NCBI RefSeq assembly: GCF_001267535.1
Contig: NZ_JRXE01000008.1
Location: forward strand, 42,812 to 87,704
Reading direction: 5' to 3'
Origin: Winslowiella iniecta
GTDB taxonomy: Bacteria; Pseudomonadota; Gammaproteobacteria; Enterobacterales; Enterobacteriaceae
DNA: 44,893 nucleotides
Shown: piece by piece, positions 25,705 to 34,924 of the stretch
How the letters are laid out: each line of letters begins with the position of its first letter
Position numbering within the stretch: the first letter of the stretch is position 1
Position numbers and translations under genes: made by a program
Notes under the pieces: generated by a model
Database searches by the model: none
What the model saw: the letters and a program-made list of their open reading frames with translations, nothing else
Told to the model about the DNA's origin: nothing

Positions 25705-27213
25705 ATGAAAAAGACCAAGATTGCAGTAGGTGTGGTAGTTGCACTGGGCGTTATCTGGACCGGCGGTGCCTGGTTTACCGGTAAGCAACTTGAGACCCAT
25801 ATGGATACCCTGGTGCAGAACGCCAATGCGCAGCTGAGTAATATTGCCCCGGACAGCCGTCTGAAAGTGAGCTATCAGGATTACCAGCGCGGTCTGTTCA
25901 GCAGTACCGCCAAACTGGTGGTTCAGGCCAGCTCGCAAACCGAGGATAACTCACTGCTGAAGCCAGGTCAGAGCATCGTCTTCAATGAAAAGATCGATCA
26001 TGGCCCGTTCCCGCTGGCTCAGCTGAAAAAATTCAATTTGCTGCCGGGTATGGCGTCAGTTCACAGCGAGCTGGATAATACCGATGCGGTGAAACAGCTG
26101 TTTGAGCTGACCAAAGGTCAATCCGTGGTTCAGGCCGATACCCGCGTCAGCTACAGCGGTGCCACCTCTTCGGCGATTAAACTGTTACCGGTTGATTATC
26201 AGAATGCCGAAAGCGGCCAGCGTTTTGCCTGGAACGGCGGCACGCTGAATATTGATGCCGATGCCAAAGGTGATAAAGTCAGCTTTGATGGCGATATCGA
26301 CAGTATTGCCATCACCACCAAAAATCAGCTGGATATGCCGGTGCTGTTTACGCTGAACGGCGTGAAAGCGACCGCCAATACCCATCTTAGCCCGCAGGGC
26401 GTTCGTATTGGCGATCAGGGTATCAACCTGAAAAAACTGACCGCCAGTGTCAATGGCAAAGAAGCGGTGACGCTGGAAGGGTTAAAAGGCACGTCGAGCT
26501 TTGATTCTGATGATAAAGCGGTCTCCGGCACCATCGATTACACCCTCGACAATCTGAAGATGCAGAATCAGTCCTTTGGTCAGGGCAAGCTGGTGATGAA
26601 ACTGTCCCAGCTTGACGGCGCGGCGCTGAAAACCTTCTCTGAGAATTACAATGCTCAGATGCAGGCGCTGCTGAACCAGCCTGGAATTGCAGAAGATCCG
26701 CAGCGTTATCAGGAAGAAGTGAACCAGATTCTGGTGGCTAACCTGCCGACGCTGCTGAAAGGCGATCCGGTGATTAACGTGGCACCGCTGAGCTGGAAAA
26801 ACGACAAAGGTGAGAGCAGCTTTAATCTGTCGGTTCACTTTAAAGATCCGGCAACCGCCACCGGCCAGGCACAGAATATCAATCAGGCTGCCGATCGCGT
26901 GCTGAAAACCCTCGACGGTAAGCTGGTTGTTTCGATGGATATGGCGACCGAGCTGATGACCCATGTGGCGATGGCAGAAGGCCACCCGCAGGAGCAGGCA
27001 GCGAAACTGGCCGAGCAGCAGGTGAAAGGCGTCGCGGCGATGGGTCAGATGTTTAAACTGACCACGCAGCAGGATGACAATATTGTCACCAGTCTGCAGT
27101 ATGGCACCGGACAGGTCACGATGAACGGTGAGAAAATGCCGCTCGATCAGTTCCTGTCACGCTATATGCTGGGGGGGATGACGGCTATGCCGGAAGGCGC
27201 ACCGGCGGAATAA
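25705..27213 (+). CDS. ydgA: YdgA family protein (DUF945)
   Basis: A 502-residue cell-envelope protein of poorly known function. An N-terminal membrane anchor or uncleaved signal (KIAVGVVVALGVIWTGGAWF) is followed by the DUF945 pattern TGKQLETHMDTLVQNANAQL and VSYQDYQRGLFSSTAKLVV. The long periplasmic part alternates short beta-strand-like stretches. The ATG at 25705 follows GAAAGGACG. As in E. coli it lies directly downstream of manA, 140 bases on, and may share its transcript. A family role in membrane or surface functions has been proposed, but no activity can be read from the sequence. Confidence 0.92.
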   Translation: MKKTKIAVGVVVALGVIWTGGAWFTGKQLETHMDTLVQNANAQLSNIAPDSRLKVSYQDYQRGLFSSTAKLVVQASSQTEDNSLLKPGQSIVFNEKIDHGPFPLAQLKKFNLLPGMASVHSELDNTDAVKQLFELTKGQSVVQADTRVSYSGATSSAIKLLPVDYQNAESGQRFAWNGGTLNIDADAKGDKVSFDGDIDSIAITTKNQLDMPVLFTLNGVKATANTHLSPQGVRIGDQGINLKKLTASVNGKEAVTLEGLKGTSSFDSDDKAVSGTIDYTLDNLKMQNQSFGQGKLVMKLSQLDGAALKTFSENYNAQMQALLNQPGIAEDPQRYQEEVNQILVANLPTLLKGDPVINVAPLSWKNDKGESSFNLSVHFKDPATATGQAQNINQAADRVLKTLDGKLVVSMDMATELMTHVAMAEGHPQEQAAKLAEQQVKGVAAMGQMFKLTTQQDDNIVTSLQYGTGQVTMNGEKMPLDQFLSRYMLGGMTAMPEGAPAE

Positions 27214-27219
27214 ACCTCA

Positions 27220-27241
27220 GGGGCGGCATTTTTGTCGCCCC
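27220..27241 (+). terminator. Terminator after ydgA
   Basis: GGGGCG and CGCCCC flank a T-rich loop just after the ydgA stop, followed by TTCTC. The stem is modest. Confidence 0.5.
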
Positions 27242-27299
27242 TTCTCACTGATTCACACTCTTTTCATCCGCATTCAACCTTTCCTCTCTTTACGCCGAA

Positions 27300-27682
27300 C
27301 TGACTCCCGCACTCAATAATCCATTCACTGCGAATCGTAACCAGTCAGCCCTGCGCAGTATTTACCTCTGCCTCCAGGAACTGCGCGGGTATCTGCAAAG
27401 TAATCTGCACTATGTCACGCATCAGCTTAATCAGCATTTCCCTGCTCTTAACTGGCATCCGCCGCAGGCCAGCTATCTGGCATGGATTGAGGCACTGCAT
27501 CTCACTGCCATCACAATGTTCCAGCCGCAGATAAGCCTGCACCATATTCAGCAATCCGGCTTTGCCCGCCTGCTCCAGCAGCGCCCGCAACTGGCAGATT
27601 ATCTGACCCGTATGCGCCTGCGTCCTGCCGCTAAAAAGATGTTGGTTGCGCCGGATTTTAGCCGCGAAACCGGCTTTACTCT
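27300..27682 (+). pseudogene. MalY/PatB-type aminotransferase C-terminal relic
   Basis: An open frame without a family-like start reads ALRSIYLCLQELRGYLQ, NLHYVTHQLNQHF, LNWHPPQASYLAWIEA and APDFSRETGFTLY. LNWHPPQASYLAWIEA is very close to the E. coli MalY text LNWQIPQSTYLAWLDL, and the last block resembles the PLP-fold C-terminus. The middle portion does not align well and the conserved CPRS-type ending is missing. In E. coli malY lies immediately upstream of add on the same strand, which is this position. The frame runs on to 27734, into the 3' end of the neighbouring mini-Rhs gene. The best explanation is the remnant of malY after replacement by the Rhs insertion; another aminotransferase is possible. 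Confidence 0.5.
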
Positions 27683-28828
27683 CTATTCTAATCTGTCAAA
27701 ACCCTTAACGTACTTGCCCATCCGGTCAAAATAAAAAGGATGATACGGATGTTCAGCTGCGTTTTTAACGACACGGAATATCTCAGGCATTTTGCTTTTT
27801 AAAGCTTGTAAACTCTCATTAAGCTGTTCAACTGAAATCATCGCCGTCAATGGCGTCGTTCTCGGAAAAGAGGGAAAGTTCACGGGGTCGGTGTAATTCA
27901 CACAGCGCCGCAGATGAGCCAGGGTCGAGACAGTACCACAATAGCCTTTGGTTGGCAGACCACTCTTAATGGCAAAAGAGGCGGCAAAACTGTCCTCTAC
28001 CCCGGTTGCCGAATCACACACGATTAGCCGGGCGAACTGATAATCTTTAAAGTCTGCAAATCCCTTTTCCGCTAAATGACTGGCAAACTGATCGCCGGTA
28101 AAGTCAGTCACTCCGTTGCTAACCCGGGCATAGCCAGCAGAATCATCAAAGCCACCATGCGCGACAACATTAAGCCGCTTACCGTTTTTATATCGATCGT
28201 CAAAAACGAACTCGATATCTCTTTCGCTACTGTTCGGAATTGCACTATGAGTGACCGTCGATCTAAAAACGGGACGGAAGCGTTCTTCATCCCGCCAGAT
28301 AATCAGTTCCTGCGGTGCTGCCTGCCGGCCTGCCAGCAATGCTGAACTCAGGGTCAGCCCCGCACTGATAATACCGCAGGCAAAAGACACCCACCCCAGC
28401 GCCGACCCGGCAGAGGCATGGGTACCACCCAGCAGCGTGCTGGCAATCCCGCTGACATCTGCCACCACCCCGGCACCGCCGCTAATCAGTGACAGCAGGC
28501 TGGCCGATCCCAGCGCCGCATCAAGGCTGCCAGCCGCCACCAGGGAGGTGCCGCCGCTAAAGATCGCCCCCAGCAGGCCAACAACCCCCAGGCCAATACC
28601 CAGCCCGGCCTGCCAGCTAAAATGCCCGCTGGCATCGGAACGGTTAATCGGGTCGCCACCGCAATAGGCGTAAGGGTTAATACCGCCCGCGCCAAACGGA
28701 CTCCAGCTGTCCGGGCAACTAAAACGCATCAGTTGAGGATGATAAGCACGATAACCGTTACCCAGATGATAAGCGCCATTAACCAGGTCCTGCCGTTCAC
28801 CGTTATAATTTACCAGGCCGTTTTGCAT
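27683..28828 (-). CDS. Miniature Rhs-core protein with C80-like putative cysteine protease C-terminus (second locus)
   Basis: A 381-residue protein with the same plan as those at 14126-16339. The Rhs-associated core (residues 5-69) ends NRSDASGH, so the usual DPxG is altered to DASG. The hydrophobic segment, about residues 70-165, is nearly identical in style to the gene at 15251 (SWQAGLGIGLGVVGLLGAIF). The C-terminal domain has LNVVAHGGFDD (His224) and ARLIVCDSATG (Cys271), 47 residues apart, matching in order and spacing the domain of the 14126-15223 protein although the surrounding text differs. It is a lone insertion upstream of add, against a malY-like relic. No neighbouring immunity gene is seen. 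Confidence 0.8.
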   Translation of the reverse strand: MQNGLVNYNGERQDLVNGAYHLGNGYRAYHPQLMRFSCPDSWSPFGAGGINPYAYCGGDPINRSDASGHFSWQAGLGIGLGVVGLLGAIFSGGTSLVAAGSLDAALGSASLLSLISGGAGVVADVSGIASTLLGGTHASAGSALGWVSFACGIISAGLTLSSALLAGRQAAPQELIIWRDEERFRPVFRSTVTHSAIPNSSERDIEFVFDDRYKNGKRLNVVAHGGFDDSAGYARVSNGVTDFTGDQFASHLAEKGFADFKDYQFARLIVCDSATGVEDSFAASFAIKSGLPTKGYCGTVSTLAHLRRCVNYTDPVNFPSFPRTTPLTAMISVEQLNESLQALKSKMPEIFRVVKNAAEHPYHPFYFDRMGKYVKGFDRLE

Positions 28829-28971
28829 AAATTTGTCTTACCGTAATGATTGAAGATAACCAGAATTCCCACAGAGCCTGATCTCTGCTCAAGCGAAACC
28901 TCATCAATAAACTCACAGTGTGATGCGGATAAACCTGACGCGAGCAATTAACCAGCAGTTAAGCCGTTGCG

Positions 28972-29000
28972 TTGCGCAAATTTCTGGCGTATTTGCGCAA
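28972..29000. promoter_or_regulatory. Twin TTGCGCAA palindromes upstream of add
   Basis: TTGCGCAAA (28972-28980) and its exact inverse TTTGCGCAA (28992-29000) lie 52 bases before the add start. Each is itself an 8-base palindrome, and their centres are about two helical turns apart. This looks like a dimer-of-dimers operator. The regulator is not known to me. Confidence 0.5.
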
Positions 29001-29052
29001 GATGTTTTTATACTTCTCTGCACTTTACTTAAAACAACAAAGCGAGTGCGAA

Positions 29053-30057
29053 ATGATCGATACCCGACTTCCCCTTACCGATATTCATCGTCATCTTGAC
29101 GGTAACATCCGCGCACAAACCATCCTCGATTTAGGCCGCGAATTTAATCTTACCCTGCCCGCGTCTACGCTGGACACGCTGCGTCCGCACGTACAGGTCA
29201 CCCAAAACGAGCCGGACCTGGTCAGCTTTCTGCAAAAACTGGACTGGGGCGTTAAAGTGCTCGGTTCGCTGGATGCCTGTCGCCGCGTGGCGCAGGAGAA
29301 TGTGGAAGATGCGGCGCGCGCCGGCATTCACTATACCGAACTGCGCTTCTCGCCGGGCTATATGGCGATGACCCACAATCTGCCGGTGGCTGGTGTGGTT
29401 GAGGCGGTGATTGACGGGATTAAAGCTGGCTGTCAGCAGCATGATATTGAGGTGCGCCTGATTGGCATTATGAGCCGTACCTTTGGTGAAGAAGCCTGCC
29501 TGCGTGAACTGGAAGGATTACTGGCGCATCGCGACGCGATCACCGCACTTGATTTAGCCGGTGATGAACTGGGCTTCCCCGGCAGTCAGTTCCTTAGCCA
29601 CTTCAACCAGGCACGCGATGCCGGACTGCGCATTACGGTGCATGCCGGTGAAGCCGCCGGTCCGGAGAGTATCTGGCAGGCGATTCGCGAGCTGGGAGCC
29701 GAGCGCATCGGCCACGGCGTGAAGGCTGTTGACGATCCGGCGCTGATGGATTTCCTCGCTGAGCATCAGATTGGTATCGAGTCCTGCCTGACCTCAAATA
29801 TTCAGACCAGCACCGTGGCACAGTTAAGCCAGCACCCGCTGGCGACTTTCCTGAATCATGGCGTACTGGCGACCATTAACACCGATGATCCGGCAGTTCA
29901 GGGGATTGAGCTGGCACATGAATACCAGGTTGCCGCACCGGCTGCGGGTCTTAGCGCGCAGCAAATCCGTACCGCGCAAGAAAACGGCCTGAAAATTGCG
30001 TTTCTGAGTGAAGCGGAGAAAGAGAAGATTCGTGCGAAGGTAGCGGCACTGAGTTAA
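29053..30057 (+). CDS. add: Adenosine deaminase
   Basis: A 334-residue zinc amidohydrolase that deaminates adenosine and deoxyadenosine to inosine and deoxyinosine in purine salvage. The ATG at 29053 gives [20 protein letters not shown], matching E. coli; an open frame 27 codons further upstream crosses the operator-like palindromes and is not coding. Zinc and catalytic motifs are [32 protein letters not shown] and [10 protein letters not shown]. It is convergent with ydgJ, as in E. coli. Its product inosine feeds purine breakdown, which the guaD-xdh genes at the left end would complete. Confidence 0.97.
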   Translation: MIDTRLPLTDIHRHLDGNIRAQTILDLGREFNLTLPASTLDTLRPHVQVTQNEPDLVSFLQKLDWGVKVLGSLDACRRVAQENVEDAARAGIHYTELRFSPGYMAMTHNLPVAGVVEAVIDGIKAGCQQHDIEVRLIGIMSRTFGEEACLRELEGLLAHRDAITALDLAGDELGFPGSQFLSHFNQARDAGLRITVHAGEAAGPESIWQAIRELGAERIGHGVKAVDDPALMDFLAEHQIGIESCLTSNIQTSTVAQLSQHPLATFLNHGVLATINTDDPAVQGIELAHEYQVAAPAAGLSAQQIRTAQENGLKIAFLSEAEKEKIRAKVAALS

Positions 30058-30082
30058 CGCAAAGCTCGATAAAACTGGCATC

Positions 30083-30165
30083 ATTGTAGGGGAGCCGTTA
30101 TCGGCTCCCGTGCTGACGGTATGCGGAGTGCTATCCTCGGCACGGGCGGCGAAAACGCCGCCCCG
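30083..30165. repeat. Two hairpins between add and ydgJ (REP-like)
   Basis: GGGAGCC-N6-GGCTCCC (30090-30109) and GGGCGGCG-AAAA-CGCCGCCC (30144-30163) are strong perfect hairpins between the convergent genes. The first is led by TTGTAGGGGAGCCG, shared in part with 17954. They can terminate both genes and may be members of a dispersed palindromic family. Confidence 0.55.
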
Positions 30166-30192
30166 ACAAAAAAAACGATAAGGCGAAAAGCC

Positions 30193-31230
30193 CTACAGTG
30201 TCAGCGTCTGTCCCTGCTCCGCTGACTGCAAGCCCAGTTCAATCAGCTCCATCACTTCGATCGCCTCTTCGGCGCTCACCGGATTCTTGCCGGAACCCTT
30301 CACCGCATCGCGAATCGCCGCATAATAGGCCGGATAATTGCCTGGAATGGTCAGCAGGGTTTTCTCCACCATCAGATCGCCTTCGGCCAGCGTCAGCACG
30401 CCATCGCGCATATCATAGCCCCAGTCTTCCTGCGGCGGACGCGCACCATCCTTCAGCCGATCTTCCTGCGGATCGAGACCGTATTTCACATAGCTGCCGC
30501 GTGTACCGTGCACCTGGAAGCGTGCCGATTCCGCCGCCACCAGCATACTGCCATGCAGCACCACCCGACGCTGCGGATACGTCAGCACCGCGTGGAAATA
30601 ATCTGTGGTCTGCGCGCCCGGACGCAACTCAGCCAGATCGACATTAATGGCCAGCGGCTTGCCAAACAGTTGCAGTGCCTGATCAATCACATGAGGACCC
30701 AAATCGAACCAGATACCGCTTCCGGCTCCTTTCATCTCACGCCAGCGCTGACGCACTTCCGGACGGAAGCGGTCGAAATGGGATTCGAGGTAACTCACTT
30801 CACCGAGCGTGCCGTCAGCCAGCAGCGCTTTCAGCGTCAGGAAATCACTGTCCCAGCGGCGGTTATGGAATACCGAGAGCAGCAACCCTTTGGCTTTTGC
30901 CAGCGCATCCAGCTCGCGCGCTTCTGACAGTGTCACGGTAAACGGTTTATCAACCACCACATGCTTACCGGCATTCAGCGCGGCTTTTGCCAGCGGGAAA
31001 TGGGTATCATTTGGCGTGGGAATGACAATCACCTGGATAGTCGGATCGTCAAAAAGCGCCTGCGGGTCGGATACCACCTGCATGGCAGGCCAGTCGGCGT
31101 GAACTTTCGCTGCGTCGCTGCTGGAAACCGCCGCCAGCTCCATTTCTGAAGTACCGGCAATTAGCGGGGCATGAAATGTTTTGCTGGCGAAGCCATAGCC
31201 CACCAGACCAACACGGACTTTATCACTCAT
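30193..31230 (-). CDS. ydgJ: Gfo/Idh/MocA-family oxidoreductase YdgJ
   Basis: A 345-residue NAD(P)-dependent dehydrogenase-like protein of unknown substrate. The Rossmann motif is VGLVGYGFASKTFHAP, then VIVIPTPNDTHFPLAKAAL and the conserved HVVVDKPFTVT (family EKP-type Lys). FHNRRWDSDFLTL, YVKYGLDPQEDRL and EDWGYDMRDGVL match E. coli YdgJ. The start at 31230 (MSDKVRV) is well spaced from AGAGG; an ATG two codons upstream is also possible. In E. coli it is likewise convergent with add; here an arabinose locus lies on its other side. Confidence 0.93.
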   Translation of the reverse strand: MSDKVRVGLVGYGFASKTFHAPLIAGTSEMELAAVSSSDAAKVHADWPAMQVVSDPQALFDDPTIQVIVIPTPNDTHFPLAKAALNAGKHVVVDKPFTVTLSEARELDALAKAKGLLLSVFHNRRWDSDFLTLKALLADGTLGEVSYLESHFDRFRPEVRQRWREMKGAGSGIWFDLGPHVIDQALQLFGKPLAINVDLAELRPGAQTTDYFHAVLTYPQRRVVLHGSMLVAAESARFQVHGTRGSYVKYGLDPQEDRLKDGARPPQEDWGYDMRDGVLTLAEGDLMVEKTLLTIPGNYPAYYAAIRDAVKGSGKNPVSAEEAIEVMELIELGLQSAEQGQTLTL

Positions 31231-31348
31231 TAGCATTCCTCTTGTTCAGCCAAAGCCTGACCGGTGCAGCGATATGCCTTCACCGACCCGGCTTTACCCA
31301 ATGATTTAAAACCAATAAGTTGAGGAGAACAAGCCGGATTGTGCTGAA

Positions 31349-32269
31349 TTAACGGTTAGTACCGGAACGCGGCATTTCCCAGATCTCCTGTGCCACCAGC
31401 GCGTCATGGGCATCCTGGCTGCGGCGACGGAAGTCACTCGGGCTGACGCCGACGCGTTTACGGAACACGCGCGAGAAATAGAGCTGGTCGTCGTAGCCCA
31501 CTTCACGCCCCACGGTCGCAATCGGTTCCTGCGTGGTCTGCAACAACAGTTTGGCGCGGATCACCCGCTGATCCTCACGCCAGCGCAACAGATTGACGCC
31601 CATCTGCTCACGGAACAGATGCGCCAGCCGCGATGGCGACAGACAAACAAATTTCGCCACCTCTTCAATTTTCACTTCTCCTGCCAGGTTGCCGGTGACG
31701 TACTGGCAGGCTTCGATAACCCGCGGGTCACGCACCTGCTGATGAGAACGCGGATCCTCTTCCACCGCACGCAGCAGCAAGCGTTCCAGCAGGTTCATCG
31801 CCAGCTCCTCGGCAAAGCGCCGTCCGGAATTATGCGTCTGCTCAATATTAGCCATCAGCCGGTCAAACTCACCGCGCAACGCCTCCGGCAGTCGCAGCCG
31901 GCCCACGCCCTGATTTTGATCCTGCCACTGCAACCAGTCACTCCAGTAAGCACGCGGGCGGAAGTAAATCCAGCGATGGAACCAGCAATCACTTTCTGAT
32001 GAACGGCCATAATAATGTGGTGTTTTCGGCTGAAACAGCAGCAGGTCGCCCGGCTCGCAGTCAAAGGCCGCTTCGCCATCAAATACCCGGCCGCTGCCTT
32101 TGATCGTCAGATTAAGAATAAAACCTTTCATGCCGAGCGGTCGGTCGATAAAAAAGTCCAGCGGCCCGTTAGCGGTAATCGGCGTCAGCCCCGCCACCAG
32201 CCAGGCATTAAATGGATAGCCCGGCAACAATGGATTCGACTGAATAGATCCAGGCAGACGATGATACAT
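31349..32269 (-). CDS. araC: Arabinose operon regulator AraC
   Basis: A 306-residue dual regulator that represses without and activates with L-arabinose. The cupin-like sugar-binding domain ([41 protein letters not shown]) is followed by two helix-turn-helices ([24 protein letters not shown] and [32 protein letters not shown]). The text is close to E. coli AraC. Unlike E. coli, where araC is divergent from araBAD, here it lies 56 bases downstream of araH on the same strand and may be cotranscribed with the transporter, with possible positive feedback through arabinose. Confidence 0.96.
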   Translation of the reverse strand: MYHRLPGSIQSNPLLPGYPFNAWLVAGLTPITANGPLDFFIDRPLGMKGFILNLTIKGSGRVFDGEAAFDCEPGDLLLFQPKTPHYYGRSSESDCWFHRWIYFRPRAYWSDWLQWQDQNQGVGRLRLPEALRGEFDRLMANIEQTHNSGRRFAEELAMNLLERLLLRAVEEDPRSHQQVRDPRVIEACQYVTGNLAGEVKIEEVAKFVCLSPSRLAHLFREQMGVNLLRWREDQRVIRAKLLLQTTQEPIATVGREVGYDDQLYFSRVFRKRVGVSPSDFRRRSQDAHDALVAQEIWEMPRSGTNR

Positions 32270-32325
32270 AGCCCCTCCGGCGATAATCTAACCGGAAGAC
32301 AGACCTGCCTCCCGGTAGCATCAGG

Positions 32326-33315
32326 TTAATGAGTTTTCGCTTTCTGTTTGTAGCGGTCAAAAATTACCGCCGCTAACAATATCAAACCGCGTACCACATA
32401 CTGTGAGAATGGCGAGATATTCAATAAATTCATCGCATTCTCGACCGTTCCGAGAATCAATACCCCGGCCACCACATAGGAAATTTTGCCGATGCCGCCT
32501 TTCAGCGAAACGCCGCCCAGCACACAAGCGGAGATCACAATCAGCTCGTAACCCAGCGACGTCATCGGCTGGCCGCTGGTCATCCGTGAGGCAAGAATAA
32601 TTCCCGCCGCAGCGGAAACCAGCCCGGAGAGAATAAAAATAATAATGCGGGTACGCACCACCGGTACTCCGGCAAGACGCGCGGCCTCTTCATTACCGCC
32701 GATGGCCAGCGTATTGCGGCCAAAGGTGGTTTTATTCAGCAGAAAACCAAACACAATCATGGTGGCAATAGTCAGCCAGATCGGTGCCGGAATACCCAGC
32801 CAGTTGGTATAACCCAATGCGAAGAAACGCTCATCTTCAATCCCGACCGCTTTACCGTCGGAGAAGATATACGCCAGGCCGCGCACAATCTGCATCGTCG
32901 CCAGCGTGGTAATCAGCGCGTTAATTTTCAGTTTGGCAATCACAAAACCATTCACAAAGCCGCAGGCAACACCCAGCAGCAGGCCGGCACCAATGCCAAT
33001 CCACAGGCTTTCACTGAGATTGATCACCACCGCCGTGGTCACTCCGGCACAGGCGATCACCGAGGCGACCGACAGGTCAAAATCACCGGACGCCAGACAG
33101 AACAACATCCCGCAGGCCACCATGCCGGACATTGACATCGCCAGCCCCAGACCTTTCATATTGATAAAGCTGCCAAAGTTCGGCACAAAAATCAGGCAGC
33201 CGATAAACAGCACGGCAAATACCACCAGCATGCCGAAATTATCCCAGATGCGCCCGAGATTGATCCCGCTGCGCGCTGCCGATGGCGTGGTGTTCGAGGT
33301 GGTTGATGAAGACAT
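32326..33315 (-). CDS. araH: L-arabinose ABC transporter permease AraH
   Basis: A 329-residue inner-membrane permease of the ribose/arabinose type with about ten helices. The start at 33315 (MSSSTTSNTTPSAAR) is preceded by CCAGGAGTGCTGTT and lies 16 bases after the araG stop. The open frame extends 40 codons into araG but is not used. The signature EAARLAGVPVVRTRIIIFILSGLVSAAAGIILASR is typical. The text SGDFDLSVASVIACAG and GGVSLKGGIGKISYVVAGVLILG identify the RbsC/AraH family. Confidence 0.95.
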   Translation of the reverse strand: MSSSTTSNTTPSAARSGINLGRIWDNFGMLVVFAVLFIGCLIFVPNFGSFINMKGLGLAMSMSGMVACGMLFCLASGDFDLSVASVIACAGVTTAVVINLSESLWIGIGAGLLLGVACGFVNGFVIAKLKINALITTLATMQIVRGLAYIFSDGKAVGIEDERFFALGYTNWLGIPAPIWLTIATMIVFGFLLNKTTFGRNTLAIGGNEEAARLAGVPVVRTRIIIFILSGLVSAAAGIILASRMTSGQPMTSLGYELIVISACVLGGVSLKGGIGKISYVVAGVLILGTVENAMNLLNISPFSQYVVRGLILLAAVIFDRYKQKAKTH

Positions 33316-33331
33316 AACAGCACTCCTGGAT

Positions 33332-34852
33332 TCAGGCCACAGCGGCCGCTTGAGAGGTTTTCGGCATCGCGAGATGCAGGGTTTTCTGCTCGGTCGCCTG
33401 GTCATGGCTAAGTTCGCCGGCAATTTCACCTTCACGCATCACGATAATGCGGTCGGCCAGCCCCATCACTTCCGGCAGATCGCTGGAGGCAAACAGCACC
33501 GCGATGCCCTTCTCTGCCAGTGCATAAATCAGGTTATAAATTTCATGTTTCGCCCCGACATCAATGCCGCGCGTCGGTTCATCCAGCAAAATCACCTTCA
33601 TCTCTTCCGACAGCCAGCGACCCAGAATCGCTTTCTGCTGATTCCCCCCGGAGAGGTTCATAATCAGCTGATCGGCGGACGGCGTTTTGATATTCAGCGA
33701 GCGGATATGCGCCTCCGCATTTTTCGCCTCCCACGCGCGGTCGATCAGACAACCGGCAGTCAGGTTATGGCGGCGGGCGCTGATATTGATATTGTCGCGC
33801 ACCGAGTGCACCGGAATAATACCGTCGGCTTTACGATCTTCCGGGCATAACATCAATCCGGCGCGGATCGCATCAGACGGCTGACGGATATTCAGCGTTT
33901 CGCCGTCGAGGCTGACTTCACCCGACTTCAGGCGAGTGGCACCAAACAGCCCTTTCATCAGTTCACTGCGCCCGGCGCCCACCAGCCCGAATAAGCCGAC
34001 AATCTCCCCGGCGCGCACGCTAAGTGAAATGGGTGTGCGTACGCCCTTCGCATGTACCTGGTTCAGTTGCAGACGCACCGCACCGCGAGTACGCGGCGTG
34101 TAGCCATAGATATCACCGATATCGCGCCCGACCATCGCCTGCACCAGCTGGTCATGATCGGTATTTGCCACATCGGTAAAGGTGCGCACATAGCGGCCAT
34201 CTTTAAACACCGTAATCGCATCGCTCAGCGCAAAGATCTCCTCCATGCGGTGCGAGACATACAGCACCACCCGTCCCTGTTCACGCAGATTGCGGATAAC
34301 GCGAAACAGCTGTTCAATTTCACGCGCCGACAGCGAACTGGTCGGCTCATCAAACGCAATAATTTTGGCGTTACGCGCCAGCGCTTTGGCAATTTCCACC
34401 ATCTGCCACTGACCCAGCGAGAGATACTTCAGCGGCGTATCCGGGTCGATATCCATCCCCAAATTTTTCAGCTGTTGCCCGGCTTCATAGCGCAGCAACT
34501 TACGATTCACCCAGCCACCACGCTGCGGCAGCTGGCCGAGATAGATATTCTCGGCAATCGTCATCTCCGGCACCAGATGCAGCTCCTGATAGATAATCGC
34601 TACCCCGGCATCCAGCGCGTCGGTGGTATGGCCGAAGCGCATTGGCTGACCTTTAATCCGGATCTCACCGCCGCTCGGCTGATAACTGCCACTGAGAATT
34701 TTTAATAATGTCGATTTGCCCGCGCCGTTTTCGCCCATCAGGGCATGGACCTGACCGGCATGACACGCGAAACCGATATCCTGCAGCGCTTTGACGCCCG
34801 GAAAGGTTTTACTGATGCCATGAAACGACAGAAAGGCGGGTTCAGTGTTCAT
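33332..34852 (-). CDS. araG: L-arabinose ABC transporter ATP-binding protein AraG
   Basis: A 506-residue protein with two ABC modules. The first has Walker [10 protein letters not shown] and the signature region [15 protein letters not shown] with FDEPTSS. The second has the degenerate P-loop [16 protein letters not shown], the signature [15 protein letters not shown] and [17 protein letters not shown]. This two-module plan is normal for sugar importers of the RbsA/AraG family. It sits between araF (72 bases upstream) and araH (16 bases downstream) and powers arabinose uptake. Confidence 0.96.
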   Translation of the reverse strand: MNTEPAFLSFHGISKTFPGVKALQDIGFACHAGQVHALMGENGAGKSTLLKILSGSYQPSGGEIRIKGQPMRFGHTTDALDAGVAIIYQELHLVPEMTIAENIYLGQLPQRGGWVNRKLLRYEAGQQLKNLGMDIDPDTPLKYLSLGQWQMVEIAKALARNAKIIAFDEPTSSLSAREIEQLFRVIRNLREQGRVVLYVSHRMEEIFALSDAITVFKDGRYVRTFTDVANTDHDQLVQAMVGRDIGDIYGYTPRTRGAVRLQLNQVHAKGVRTPISLSVRAGEIVGLFGLVGAGRSELMKGLFGATRLKSGEVSLDGETLNIRQPSDAIRAGLMLCPEDRKADGIIPVHSVRDNINISARRHNLTAGCLIDRAWEAKNAEAHIRSLNIKTPSADQLIMNLSGGNQQKAILGRWLSEEMKVILLDEPTRGIDVGAKHEIYNLIYALAEKGIAVLFASSDLPEVMGLADRIIVMREGEIAGELSHDQATEQKTLHLAMPKTSQAAAVA

Positions 34853-34924
34853 GGTATTCTCCCTGTTAATAACTAAGCGGATCGCTAAGGGCCTGACAGG
34901 CAGGCCCGCATAACCCTGACGGAA

